Assembly: GCA_035048495.1 (NCBI GenBank)
Contig: CM068547.1
Coordinates: 26,233,913 to 26,297,912 of the forward strand
Source of the DNA: Euptelea pleiosperma
Lineage: Eukaryota > Streptophyta > Magnoliopsida > Ranunculales > Eupteleaceae
Direction of reading: 5' to 3'
DNA length: 64,000 nucleotides
Shown: piece by piece, positions 31,672-41,389 of the stretch
How the letters are laid out: every line of letters starts with the position of its first letter
Position numbering within the stretch: the stretch's first letter is position 1
The notes under the pieces: generated by a model
What the model saw: only the letters and a program-made list of their open reading frames with translations
Database searches by the model: none
Told to the model about the DNA's origin: nothing
Program-made: the position numbers and the translations under genes

Positions 31672-32035
31672 AGCTTAATCGATCACAGCCCACATTACGA
31701 GCCACGTGGCTCACTCTTAGAGGGCGCTGACTGTATGGATGTTTGGTTAGTCCGTCGGTGGACCTACAAACCAAAAATCGGCCGAGTGATTTGGTTAGTC
31801 CGTCGGTGGACCTACAAACCAAAAATCGGCCGAGTGATTTGTAACCTTTGGATCTTTGCAACCAAACAACGCTCGCCAATGCTCAAAACTCCTACAGTAA
31901 AAATCAGCCCATGAAAATAACTTCAATCCAACGCTTAGAAATCACTGATCAGGTTAATTTTTGATTCATCAGCGTCCACTAAAAGTATGCCACCTGTCTC
32001 ATATTGTGAGCTGTGATCCGAGCTAGGAAAAATCT
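31672..32035. repeat. Foldback MITE with internal tandem duplication
   Basis: Ends 'cttaatcgatcacagcccac' and 'gtgagctgtgatccgagct' are inverse. The left arm contains a direct duplication of about 49 bp: 'gatttggttagtccgtcgg' recurs at 31788 from the 'gtttggttagtccgtcgg' at 31741. It lies about 60 bp upstream of the membrane-protein ORF start. Confidence 0.75.
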
Positions 32036-32036
32036 G

Positions 32037-32425
32037 TGATACAGAACTCTGTCAAAATTTTGATGCAGAAGTCCCTCAAATTGACACGTGGCACACTATT
32101 TCAGTCCCACCAACCTCATGAATGTTTGGCCAACACGTTGACGGACCTATACACCAAAAATCAGCATGATTCGTGAATTCTATTCATTGGAGTTGTGTAC
32201 TTTTTCATAATGGGCTTGGAACCAACCCATAGATCTGTTCAGGAAGCCCATAATTAAAAAGTGCTCAAATTGCATAGCTAGAAATCACTAATCACGCTGA
32301 TTTTTGGTGTAGGTCCAACAAGAAGTGAGCCATGCATTCAAGGGGGTCATCAGGTCCAAAAATGTGACACGTGGCAATTTGAGGGACTTCTGTATCAAAA
32401 TATTGATACAGAGTTCTGTATCATA
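32037..32425. repeat. Foldback MITE with long perfect-like arms
   Basis: Left end 'tgatacagaactctgtcaaa' and right end 'tacagagttctgtatcata' extend through 'gaagtccctcaaattg' / 'caatttgagggacttctg' and 'gacacgtggcac' / 'gtgacacgtggc', about 65 bp per arm. The centre 'cataatgggcttggaac' matches the copy at 2850-3160. Confidence 0.8.
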
Positions 32426-32454
32426 GAACGGGTAGCTTCCCGAAGGTTTACTCG

Positions 32455-32657
32455 CTTAATGGCGTCTTGATGGCGTCATAATCATCCCAAAAGGAAAAGT
32501 TCAAAAAAATTGTCTATTTTGAAGAGAAATTAAAAAATTGAAATTGACTCAGATTTTTAAAGGTGATATGCGTGATTATTTATTGACGCCACTATGACGC
32601 CATTGAGACGCCATCATTATTTATTGACGCCACTATGACGCCATTGAGACGCCATCA
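32455..32657. repeat. GGCGTC-type MITE with 41-bp duplication
   Basis: The left end has 'aatggcgtcttgatggcgtc'; the right end carries the inverse 'gacgccattgagacgccatc'. The right arm is duplicated in tandem: a 41-bp unit beginning 'attatttattgacgccacta' at 32575 and 32616. Confidence 0.7.
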
Positions 32658-32664
32658 GCCATAA

Positions 32665-32925
32665 ACCTTTCCTCACCCATTTGGTTGAGGAGATGCTCAA
32701 GCAGCTCAACCCCTATCATGTTGTGAAATGTGGAGGTTGGTCAAATGTAACGGGGAGAATTAGTTTTTGTTCAATTATTTTTTTAGTAACACTTCTTTAG
32801 CTGTAACCTACTCTGTAGGTAGCCTTTGCCTTCCCTTCCACATGTCGTAACATCATAGGGGTTGAGGTATCTCATCAACCAAATGGGTGAGGCAAGCCGA
32901 ACTGGCCATTTTTTGTTGACTTTAG
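32665..32925. repeat. MITE with 'cctcacccatttggttgagg' ends
   Basis: The left arm 'cctcacccatttggttgagg' and 'caacccctatcatg' is inverted at the right as 'cataggggttgagg' and 'caaccaaatgggtgagg'. Related single arms occur at 33250-33320 and 60590-60660. Confidence 0.75.
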
Positions 32926-32989
32926 CTTGCGGCACTCTTGGCCTGTGGAAGCACGATTGTTGTTAGTCACAGCTGCCATCACAGCTGCC

Positions 32990-33235
32990 TTCTGGGCCCA
33001 ATGACCGCATGGATGGTGGATATACAGACCAAAAATCACAATTGGTAATCTCTAACCATTAGATTTGAGTACTTTTTAAGGTGTGATTATAACTGTTTGA
33101 TTCAACCATTATTTTTTAGTACCAAAACGAATGGCTAAAAATCAACAAAACAAGCTGGTTTTTTGTATGAATGTCTACTAAGGGGTGGGCTAAACATCCA
33201 TGCAGTCAGTGGGCCCAAATGGCAGCGCTGAGTAA
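32990..33235. repeat. Foldback MITE, 'gggtgggctaaacatcc' subfamily
   Basis: Arms 'tgaccgcatggatggtgga' and 'gggctaaacatccatgcagtca' flank an 'aggtgtgattataactgttt' centre. A half copy of the same subfamily lies at 60200-60365. Confidence 0.65.
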
Positions 33236-33239
33236 CAAA

Positions 33240-33345
33240 AAGAGTCTGGCTTGCCTCACCCATTCGGTTGAGGAGATGCCTCAACCCCCTATCATTTTGT
33301 GCTATGTGGAGGGGAGGCCACAGGCTACTTAAATAGTAGGTTACA
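33240..33345. repeat. Single arm of 'cctcacccat' MITE
   Basis: 'gcctcacccattcggttgag' and 'gcctcaaccccctatcat' then 'gtggaggggaggcc' match one arm of the MITE at 32665-32925. The partner arm is not adjacent. Confidence 0.55.
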
Positions 33346-33390
33346 TGACCCTGAAAATTATTCTTTTTATTTTTTTTGTCATTTTTACTT

Positions 33391-33447
33391 GGGTAATTAC
33401 CAAAAAAATTAACGTTTTCAACTTTTATCACCGAATAGCCAACTGAC
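33391..33447 (+). repeat. Left terminal inverted repeat of Mutator-like element
   Basis: 57 bp, inverse of 59114-59169 with about four substitutions and one indel. Preceded by 'ttttactt'. Confidence 0.75.
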
Positions 33448-33940
33448 ATGTTTGAAATACCAAAAAAACTAACGATTACCGATTTTGCCCTTCAAAAGAT
33501 GTCTGCAACGCTCGTCTGTCAGAAGGCATTTTGACGCCTTTTCCCAATGTCAGCTCTGACGAAAAGACAACACAATGACGAAAACCAAACATTGATTATC
33601 ATCGAATGGCTGCTTTTCCAGGCGTACCCAGTTAAAACCTTCAAAAGCCATTGAGTACTCCATTTACGTTAGGGGCTCTGCACTTAAAACCTTCTAGTTC
33701 TCCAACGAAAGGGGCTCTGCACCTGTTCATGTTCTCCATTTCTCCATAAAAGAACAAGCTCTGCAAAGTTGATACATTCGCTCTCCAACTCGAAGAAGAT
33801 CTGCAAGTTTAAAGGTAATCTATTTCTTTTACATCTTTCGTCTATTTTTTTGCTTATGTTCCTTTATTAACCTTCTGTTTCTTTTTATTTTTAAACTCTT
33901 ATGTTTCGTTTGTTTTCTGTGTTTTTGTAATCGATTTTCT
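33448..33940 (+). other. Subterminal leader of Mutator-like element
   Basis: Non-coding. The phrases 'acgattaccgattttgccct' and 'gacgccttttcccaatg' recur in altered form at 36180-36225, marking a duplicated subterminal region. Confidence 0.5.
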
Positions 33941-33943
33941 TCC

Positions 33944-34400
33944 TTGTCTATCATCTATTCGCTCCTCTTCCGACATCTGTTTGCCCCTTGTCTATCATCA
34001 TTTTCTCCTTGTCTATCATCGCTTTTCCCCTTGGTTATCGTCTGTTATCCCCTTTTCTATCATATGTTTTCTCCTTGTCTATCATCGCTTTTCCCATTGG
34101 TTATCGTCTGTTTTCTCCTCTTTTATCGACTGTTTTCTCCTCTGCTGTCATCCTTTTTTCTCTTGGTAATCATCTGTTTTCCCTTTTGCTATCATTACTT
34201 GTCCCCTTGTCTATCGTCTATTTTCTCCACTCATATCATCTGTTTTCTCCTCTTATGTCGTTTGTTTTCTCCTATTCTGTCATCGATTTTCTACTCAATT
34301 TGTCGTCGATTTTCTCCTCTTATGTCGTCTGTTTTCTCCTCTTCTGTCCGTCAGTTTTCTCCTCTTCTGTCGTCTGTTTTCCCCTTGCAACTGATCTATT
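33944..34400 (+). repeat. Pyrimidine minisatellite, array 1
   Basis: About 20 degenerate units of 'tctgtcatctgttttctcc' type, period around 21 bp. It ends at a splice-acceptor-like 'tttctctttctcag' before the small ORF at 34414. Long ORFs rich in S, F and L through it are translation by-products. Confidence 0.9.
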
Positions 34401-34413
34401 TCTCTTTCTCAGA

Positions 34414-34608
34414 ATGGACTCTGATTATTATGATGTTGTCATAGAAGACGAAGAAGGATTTCGTGAAGCTGGAAATGGGTGGAATGGGAAAGAATTGGTT
34501 CCTCTAAGATTCCAACGTCGTCCTGTCTTGAGGTTATCATGCTCATCACGAGAAGCAAACTTAGCATGCTTCTCCTCCTGCTTATGCTCAGCATTTGCAT
34601 TCAACTGA
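34414..34608 (+). CDS. Small ORF of Mutator-like element, copy 1 (64 codons)
   Basis: Begins 'MDSDYYDVVIEDEEGF' directly after the acceptor-like 'ctttctcag' and contains 'WNGKELVPLRFQRRP', followed by a cysteine-rich end. A second copy of exactly the same length lies at 35101-35295. In the first half the copies differ by three silent changes and one replacement (E to K). I do not recognise the family. It may be an exon of a larger gene or a short protein; a plain duplicated non-coding segment is possible. Confidence 0.4.
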   Translation: MDSDYYDVVIEDEEGFREAGNGWNGKELVPLRFQRRPVLRLSCSSREANLACFSSCLCSAFAFN

Positions 34609-34872
34609 TAAACCGGAATGGAAACCTCCCACTTGCAATAATTTCATATAAGCGGCGACAACAGTGACAAAAGGATTGAGTCTGTTGATAGTTAGTGTTG
34701 TATTTTTATGGATCTCATTTTAGGCTTCATAGATGGTGCCGCATTCCCCTCTGAACATCTTTGTTTAGTTTTTTTTCCCCTCCCTTAGTCATTCCTGTAG
34801 CTTCCCCTCGTATGGATCTGATAAACCTGAATGGAGACCTCTCACTTGCAATGAGATAGTGACAATAAAGGA

Positions 34873-35098
34873 TTGAATCTGTTTTCTCCTATTCTGCCGT
34901 CTGTTTTCTCTTATTCTGTCGTCGGTTTTATACTCTTCTATCGTCAATTTTCTCCTCTTATGTCGTCTGTTTTCTCCTCTTCTGCAGTCGGTTTTCTCCT
35001 CTTCTGTCGTTTGTTTTCCCCTTGGTTATCATCTGTTCCTTTATTACTTTCATTTGTGACCTATTTTTCTATTGCAACTGATCTGTTTCTCTTTCTCA
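34873..35098 (+). repeat. Pyrimidine minisatellite, array 2
   Basis: Same unit and polarity as array 1. It precedes the second small ORF with the same 'ctttctcag' acceptor-like end. Confidence 0.88.
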
Positions 35099-35100
35099 GA

Positions 35101-35295
35101 ATGGACTCCGATTATTACGATGTTGTCATAGAAGACAAAGAAGGATTTCGTGAAGCTGGGAATGGGTGGAATGGGAAAGAATTGGTTCCTCTAAGATTCC
35201 AACGTCGTCCTTCCTTGAGCTTCTTATGCTCATCACGAGAAGCAAACTTAGCATGCTTCTCCTCCTGCTTATGCTCAAGATGTGCATTCAACTGA
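35101..35295 (+). CDS. Small ORF of Mutator-like element, copy 2 (64 codons)
   Basis: Begins 'MDSDYYDVVIEDKEGF'. It lies 687 bp downstream of copy 1 and shares flanking DNA on both sides ('cctcccacttgcaat', 'gcggcgac...cagtgaca', 'ggattgagtctgttgatag'), so a block of roughly 700 bp was duplicated in tandem. The reading frame and length are kept in both copies. Function unknown. Confidence 0.4.
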   Translation: MDSDYYDVVIEDKEGFREAGNGWNGKELVPLRFQRRPSLSFLCSSREANLACFSSCLCSRCAFN

Positions 35296-35629
35296 TAAAT
35301 CGGAAATTGAAACCTCCCACTTGCAATGATTTCATATAAGCGGCGACGACAGTGACAATAAAGGATTGAGTCTGTTGATAGCTAGTATTGTGTTTGTATG
35401 GATCTCATTTTAGGCTTGATAGCTAGTGTTATGTGTGTATGGATCTCACGAGGAGAGGTTCTTGATGATAGTAAAAGAGAATAATGGTATATGACAAACA
35501 TTCTTTGTATGAGAAAGACTATTTTGCCCGGGAATGTATTCATTTGTACTTTGATTTTGCAACAGTGTTCTAACTTTATTTGCATTTCCAATCCCAACTT
35601 TCTGCTATCTATCAACTAAGAGCTTTTGT

Positions 35630-35945
35630 CGCATCCCAGTAGAAAATAGACGATATAAAACGATAAAACAAATGAAAGAGAAAACAGACAACATAAAAAG
35701 TAAAACAGACAAGAGACAACGAGAAAACAGACGATAGACAAGAGGATAACAGACAACAGACAAGCGGAAAACAGTCCACTCCAACTCGTCTATTTTCCTC
35801 TTATCTGTCATCTGTTTTCCTCTTATCTGTCGTCTGTTTTATCTTTGTTTATCGTCTGTTCTCCTTGTATATCATCTGTTTTCTACTTTTCTCTCATTCT
35901 TTTTCTCCTTGTCTATCGTCGTTTTCCTCCTTTCCTATCATCAAT
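35630..35945. repeat. Minisatellite arranged head to head (inverted)
   Basis: 35635-35770 carries the unit in purine orientation ('gaaaacagacgatagacaag'); 35780-35945 carries it in pyrimidine orientation ('cttatctgtcatctgttttc'). The junction is near 35775. A transcript of either strand could fold into a long imperfect stem. Confidence 0.8.
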
Positions 35946-36057
35946 CTTGAAGTTCAGAAAACAAATGATGAAGGGAGTTGCATGATAAGAAGGGAATTGA
36001 TGGTATGTCAGTTGATATGATTTGATTAGGTGTACTTTTGATGAGTAAATGACTTGT

Positions 36058-36142
36058 GTGAGCGAAGCCGATCACAGCAAACTATAGGAGCCACGTGGCA
36101 CTTCTAGTGGGCGTATTGTTGGCTGTGATCGGCTTCGCTCAC
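36058..36142. repeat. 85-bp foldback MITE at a duplication joint
   Basis: Perfect 21-bp inverted repeats starting 'gtgagcgaagccgatcacag' at 36058 and ending at 36142. Between them 'gagccacgtggcac' identifies it as a deleted member of the G-box foldback family. It sits where a right-subterminal copy ('gatatgatttgattaggtg', 36014-36032) meets a left-subterminal copy (36170 onward). Confidence 0.85.
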
Positions 36143-36339
36143 TGTGGTGTGTGAGCGAGGTTTATTCGTGTTAACACTACGATTACCAATTTTACCCTTC
36201 AAAAGGCGTCCTTTTCCCAATGACGGTTTAAGAGGCACCGTTAGATTATCATCAACGGCTGGGGATCACACTGAACCGACATCCTGTCTCATTAATAGCC
36301 GCGGGAAAAATCCCTCCAAAACTTCATCCTTCACCGGAA
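36143..36339 (+). other. Second left-subterminal region of Mutator-like element
   Basis: 'acgattaccaattttaccct' and 'ttttcccaatgacgg' match 33470-33550. It leads into the first exon-like segment of the ULP1-like gene. Confidence 0.55.
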
Positions 36340-36459
36340 GTGGTGAATACAGACGAATTTCGAATGACTGAGCTCTTTAATTTTTACGAACTCGCTCTCA
36401 CCTTCACCATCTCGAAGACAAATTGCTACCTTCTCTCCCATAAAGGTATGAAACTTGTC

Positions 36460-37240
36460 TTTTTTCACTTGTCTGTCATCCCCTTTTGCTCTTCTGTTTT
36501 CTCCTCTTTTTTTCTGTTTTCTAAATCGTCTGTTTTCTCCTTTTCTATCATATGTTTTCTGCTTGTCTCTTTTTCACTTGTCTGTCGTCTCCTTTTGCTC
36601 TTCTTCTGTTTTCTATTTTCTCCTTTTTATCGTCTGTTTTCTCCTTTTCTATCATATGTTTTCTGCTTGTCTTTTTTTTACTATTCTGTTGTCTTTTTTT
36701 GCCCTTCTTCTGTTTTCTCTTTTTTTTTTTTTTGCTCCTTTTCTATCGTTTGTTTTCTCCTTGTCTATCATCTATTTTCTCCTTTTCTATCATATGTTTT
36801 CCGCTTGTCTGTCATCGGTTTTCTCCTTATCTATCATTGTTTTCTCATTGTGTATTGTCAATTTTCTTCTTTTCTATCGTCTGTTTTCTCCTTGTCTATC
36901 GTCTGTTTTCTCCTTGTCTCTCATCTATTTTCTCATTTTCTATCATATGTTTTCCGCTTGTCTGTCGTCGATTTTCTCCTTGTCTATCGTCGGTTTTCTC
37001 ATTGTGTATCGCCAGTTTTCTTCTTTTCTATCGTCTATTTTCTCCTTGTCTATCATCTGTTTTCTCATTTTCTTTCATATGTTTTCCACTTGTCATCGAT
37101 TTTTTCCTTGTCTATCATTGGTTTCTCATTGTGTATCATCAGTTTTCTTCTTTTCTATCGTCTGTTTTCTCCTTGAAAAAATTTCTTGTTTTTCCATTTC
37201 TATCATACTATCTCTACTTTCTCATTTGTTTTCTCATTTG
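36460..37240 (+). repeat. Pyrimidine minisatellite, array 3 (intron 1)
   Basis: About 35 units of 'tctatcgtctgttttctcctt' type between donor-like 'aaag/gtatga' (36447) and acceptor 'ctgcttag/gatc'. Three overlapping ORFs of up to 322 codons cross it with hydrophobic 'CFLLVYRLFSP' repeats; these are artefacts of the unit. Confidence 0.92.
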
Positions 37241-38169
37241 GTTCTGCTTAGGATCAACAATGGGCAGCAAGAAACTCATTATAACCACTTGAAGTTCCGC
37301 AAAGGGACTCGCCAAGTTCTTTGCAAATTTGACCAAAGCAGAGTGTGTTGGAATCAGAGGTTCCTGCTTTTCTACTCTTCTGGATGTTCAGAGCTTCAAG
37401 ACTCACTCGACATTAATCTTTGACTTACTCAAACACCACACCAAGGGTATGGTTTTCCAGTTCGGTGGTATCGAGTTAGCTTTCAAAGAAATGGACGTAG
37501 CTCGCATTTTAGGCTTGAGCTTGAAGTCCATACCCAATTCATTCCGTTTAATGGATGAACCTGTCCCATCCCAATTCAGATCAAAGTACTTTAGGAATAG
37601 AAAATTTGATATCTGTGAAGACTCTTTGAAGAAAGTAATGAAGAGTTTGGTAGGTAATGAAGAGGCAGAGGTCGCTAATGATAGGACGCGATTAAATTTG
37701 TTGTACATTGTCCACAATTTTCTCCTCCCCAATAAATCCAGAACCGTAGACAGGAGCTATGTTGACTTAGCTGAAAACTTAGAGGAGTTCAACAACTTTC
37801 CATGGGGACGGGTAGTGTACGAATCTTTGGTCAACTTGGTGAATGACTTCCAGAAAGATTTAAAGGAAGAAGGAGAAAAGAAACATTACATAATCCATGG
37901 TTGTGTTCTTGTTTTGATGATCTGGGCTTACCTAAGCATCCCTTCACTCGGTGCTAGGCGAATAAATGACAGCCAATGCCCTAAAATCCTTGGATGGAAG
38001 CTCCCATTCAAAATGTACAAGATCAATACAATCAAGGAAATATTTTAGAATATGAAATATACTACGTTGGATAACAAATTTACTGAAGAAGAGATGAATT
38101 TGAATAATCCAGTCAAAGAGCTTGTAGAAGCAACTACAACTTCAACTACAACCATCACAGTAGATGTAA

Positions 38170-38600
38170 GTAACCCACTAAATCTTCTTTTCCTTCATCT
38201 GTCGTCTATTTTCGTTTTGTATATCGTCTATTTTTATTTTCTATCGTCTGTTTTCATCTTTTCTGTCATCTGTTTTCGTCTTGTATATCGTCTGTTTTTA
38301 TTTTTTGTCGTCTATTTTCATCTTGTTTATCGTATGTCTATTTTCTGTCGTCTGTTTTCGTCTTGTGTATCGTCTATTTTTATTTTTTGTTGTCTATTTT
38401 TATTTTCTATCTTCTGTTTTCATCTTGTATATCGTCTGTTTTTTTCTGTCATCTGTTTTCATCTCGTATATCGTCTATTTTTTTTCTGTCGTCTGTTTTC
38501 ATCTTGTCTGTCGTCTGTTTTTATTTTCTGTCATCTATTTTCGTCTTGTATATCATCTATTTTTTTTGTCATCTATTTTCATCTTGATATCATTGTTTTT
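38170..38600 (+). repeat. Pyrimidine minisatellite, array 4 (intron 2)
   Basis: Same unit with 'tcgtcttgtatatcgtctgt' variants. It lies exactly between donor 'gat/gtaagt' (38166) and acceptor 'gttacag/caa' (38608). Confidence 0.92.
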
Positions 38601-40719
38601 GTTACAGCAATATAATGTGCTTCTGTCGAAATTCAATGATATCATATCGATTTTGAAAAGACAGGATGAGTCTCGAAGCACAGCGAAGCATTCTCTGGAG
38701 AATGCTCCAATGAAGAAACCAGGTCCATGCAAGAAGAAACTTGAGCAGATTGTCCCCCACTCTACTTCAATGAGGAAAACTGGTACTCCAATTAGGGTGG
38801 ATCTTCAAAAAGTCCCCCTTGAAGATGATAATCCATTTTTTTATCCGAAGCCTACTTTCTGGGAGCCTCGTAATTTTGGATGATATATTCAATTTTAATA
38901 AGAAGCCCAGGAAAGCAGCGAAGAGGAAAACTAGGCAAATGTCATCCGAGCTTGTTACGGACTTGCGCAAGAGAAAACAACCCAACCGGCTTGCTAAAGA
39001 TAAAACTCTAGAAAGGAGTTGGAAAAAGAACATGCAAAAGAAATCACAGGAGAATAGGAAGGCTGAACAAGAGAGGAGGGTAGAGGAGAAAGAGAAAAGG
39101 AAGGCTGAAGAAGAGAGGAGGGTGGAGGAGGAAGAAAAAATGAAGGCTGAAGAGGATAGGAAGGTGGAAGAAAAGAGAAGACGGGGGGAGGATGAAGAGA
39201 AAATGAAGGCAGAGGAAGAGAGAAGGAAGGCAGTGGATGAAGAGAGGAAGACTGAGGAATAGAGAAGGACAGCAGAGGAGGAAAGCAGGAAGGCGGAGGA
39301 AGAAGAGAACAAAAAGGTAAAGGAATAGAGGAGAGAAGGAAGGCGGAAGAAGATGAGAAAAGGAAGGAGGAGGAGGAGGAGAGAAGGAAGGTTGTGGTGT
39401 CGAAGAAGGCAGAGGAAGCAAAGAAGGCAGACAAGGAAAAGAAAAAAAAGGTGGTGGTGTCGAAGACAAAAGATGTTAAGTTTAAAATAGGACGTAAGTA
39501 GACTTATCCTGTCAGTTGTTATATAAGCCTAACATTATCCTTTCATCATCTATTGTGTAATATATCTGTTCGTATGTCATATTTTCTTATCCTGTCGTCT
39601 CTATAATATTAGAAAGAGAAGAGAAAAAAATAAGCGCCGAAGAAGTTTTCAACCAGGAATCAGTGAACCAAAGGATCAACATCCTGTTGGCAACCTCATT
39701 CCTAGACCGGGAATGTTCGAAAGTGGAGAAAAAATAGGTTTCTGAGGCATATCTCTTGTGTGCAAAAATGGAGAAAGCAAGTAAATCTGAGACAGTTATG
39801 AAGTATTTTGGAAATATGGATTATATCTCGTATTCTTCCTTCAAGACACTTCAAGGGAAGGATTGGCTAGATGGAGATGTACGTATGGTGCTCCGGTGAT
39901 AGTCCCTCATCTCTTTAACATTAAACTGCCATCTGTTTATACTAATTTAGGTACGTGTTTGTAGTTGGTCAATTCCTACCTACCGCTTCTTTCTCGATTG
40001 TCCATAGATCAACATGTCTCACTTAAATCACATTTGATTCCTATTTCTACGTAAGTACTGATATTCATATTACCCTTCTTCTTATTATTTTGTATTTATA
40101 CCATTATTCAAGTGGTCACAAACTATTTAGAAAAAGATAGCTGCAGAGTATAAGAGGCATAAGAAAGGAGATGACGTCATCAGCTTTATTGATCCACTAT
40201 TGGAAAATCAACTTCTAGCCGAATACAATCCACTTAATTGTAGGGAATTCCTTATTCCGGTCAATAAAGATCACGATCACTGGATCTTGGCATTAGCTTC
40301 AGTGAAGAACTATAAGGTTACTATCCTTGATTCCCTCACTGAATCTAAATATGACGATATCGTTGAAGCAATATCTTTTATGCTCCCAAGATGCCTATTG
40401 TACTACTATCCGGAGAGGATCTGTTAAGTGGATCTAGATAAGAAGTGGACATGTGAGATTGTGATGAACACACCAAAACAAACGAACAATCATGATTGTG
40501 GTGTATATCTCCTTGCTTTCGCCGACTGCATATTGAGGTGTAGGAATAAATGATGGACAAGAAACGCAGTTTAGAATCGCATCTGACTTATTGAATTTGG
40601 GCGAGGATTGACGACTGGACGGACGGCGTTGTATGACAATCAAATTCTTTGATGTATTGTAACAAAATGTACAATTTTGAGCACCAACATTTACTCCTTT
40701 CAATGACAAAATAACCTAT

Positions 40720-41220
40720 TTTCTGTCCTCTCTTCTCTATCTATCGTCTGTTTTCGTCTTGTATGTCGTTTGTTTTCTCTATGTCGTCTATCGTCCGTTT
40801 TCGTCTTGTATGTCGTCTGTTTTCTCTGTCTATCGTCTATTTTCGTCTTTTCTGTCATCTGTTTTCTCTATGTCTGTCGTCTATTTTAGTCTTGTATGTC
40901 GTCTATTTTCTCTATGTCTGTCATCTGTTTTTGTCTTGTATGTCGCATGTTTTCTCTATGTCTGTCATCTTTTTTCGTCTTTGTATGTCGTCTGTTTTTG
41001 TCTTGTCTGTCGTCTGTTTTCGTCTTGTCTGTCATCTATTTTCTCTATATCTGTCGTCTGTCTATTTTCGTCTTTGTATATCGTCTGTTTTCATCTTGTA
41101 TGTCGTCTGTTTTCTCTATGTCTATCATCTGTTTTCGTCTTTGTATGTCATCTATTTTTGTCTTGTCTATCGTCTCTTTTCTCTATGTCTGTCGTCTGTT
41201 TTCGTCTTGATGTATTAGAA
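40720..41220 (+). repeat. Pyrimidine minisatellite, array 5
   Basis: About 24 units with 'gtctgtcgtctgttttcgtc' variants, between the 3' ends of the two convergent genes. It has the same polarity as the arrays in the ULP1-like gene. Confidence 0.9.
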
Positions 41221-41389
41221 CAGAACAAGTAGATCGAGAGCTACTTATTACACATTAGAGATGACAACATCCATATGAAATAATTGTCAAGTTTCATAAC
41301 TTGTGATTCTTAACAAGTTTAATAATTGTCATAACTTGCGATTCTTAACAAGTTTCATAATTGTCTCTTGTAAAATATGGTTCAAGGGC

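Larger units (their letters stand above)
36340..40552 (+). pseudogene. DUF1985 / ULP1-like cysteine protease gene of Kaonashi-type element
   Basis: A short first exon at about 36340-36447 is followed by a minisatellite-filled intron ending 'ctgcttag' (37251). Exon 2 (37252-38165) encodes a DUF1985 domain ('GSCFSTLLDVQSFKTHS', 'VFQFGGIELAFKEMDVARILGL', 'LNLLYIVHNFLLPNKSRT'); it has a TGA near 37292 and a single in-frame TAG at 38046. Intron 2 (38166-38607) is also minisatellite, phase 0. Exon 3 runs into a long K/E/R coiled coil (38884-39262) after a 1-nt shift. Later exons encode a C48-type protease end with the expected His ('DHWILALA'), Asp ('VTILDSL'), Gln and Cys ('KQTNNHDCGVYLL'). A TAA interrupts at 40425. 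ULP1 proteases remove SUMO; in these transposons the role is unknown. Confidence 0.82.

Noticed and set aside
36455..37423. Overlapping ORFs up to 322 codons with repeated hydrophobic segments, resembling a multi-pass membrane protein
   Set aside because: They are translations of the minisatellite. All three frames give similar S/F/L/C-rich repeats, and the array lies between splice donor and acceptor.
38767..39469. Minus-strand ORFs rich in Ser/Phe/Pro
   Set aside because: Mirror of the purine-rich K/E/R coiled-coil coding region on the plus strand.
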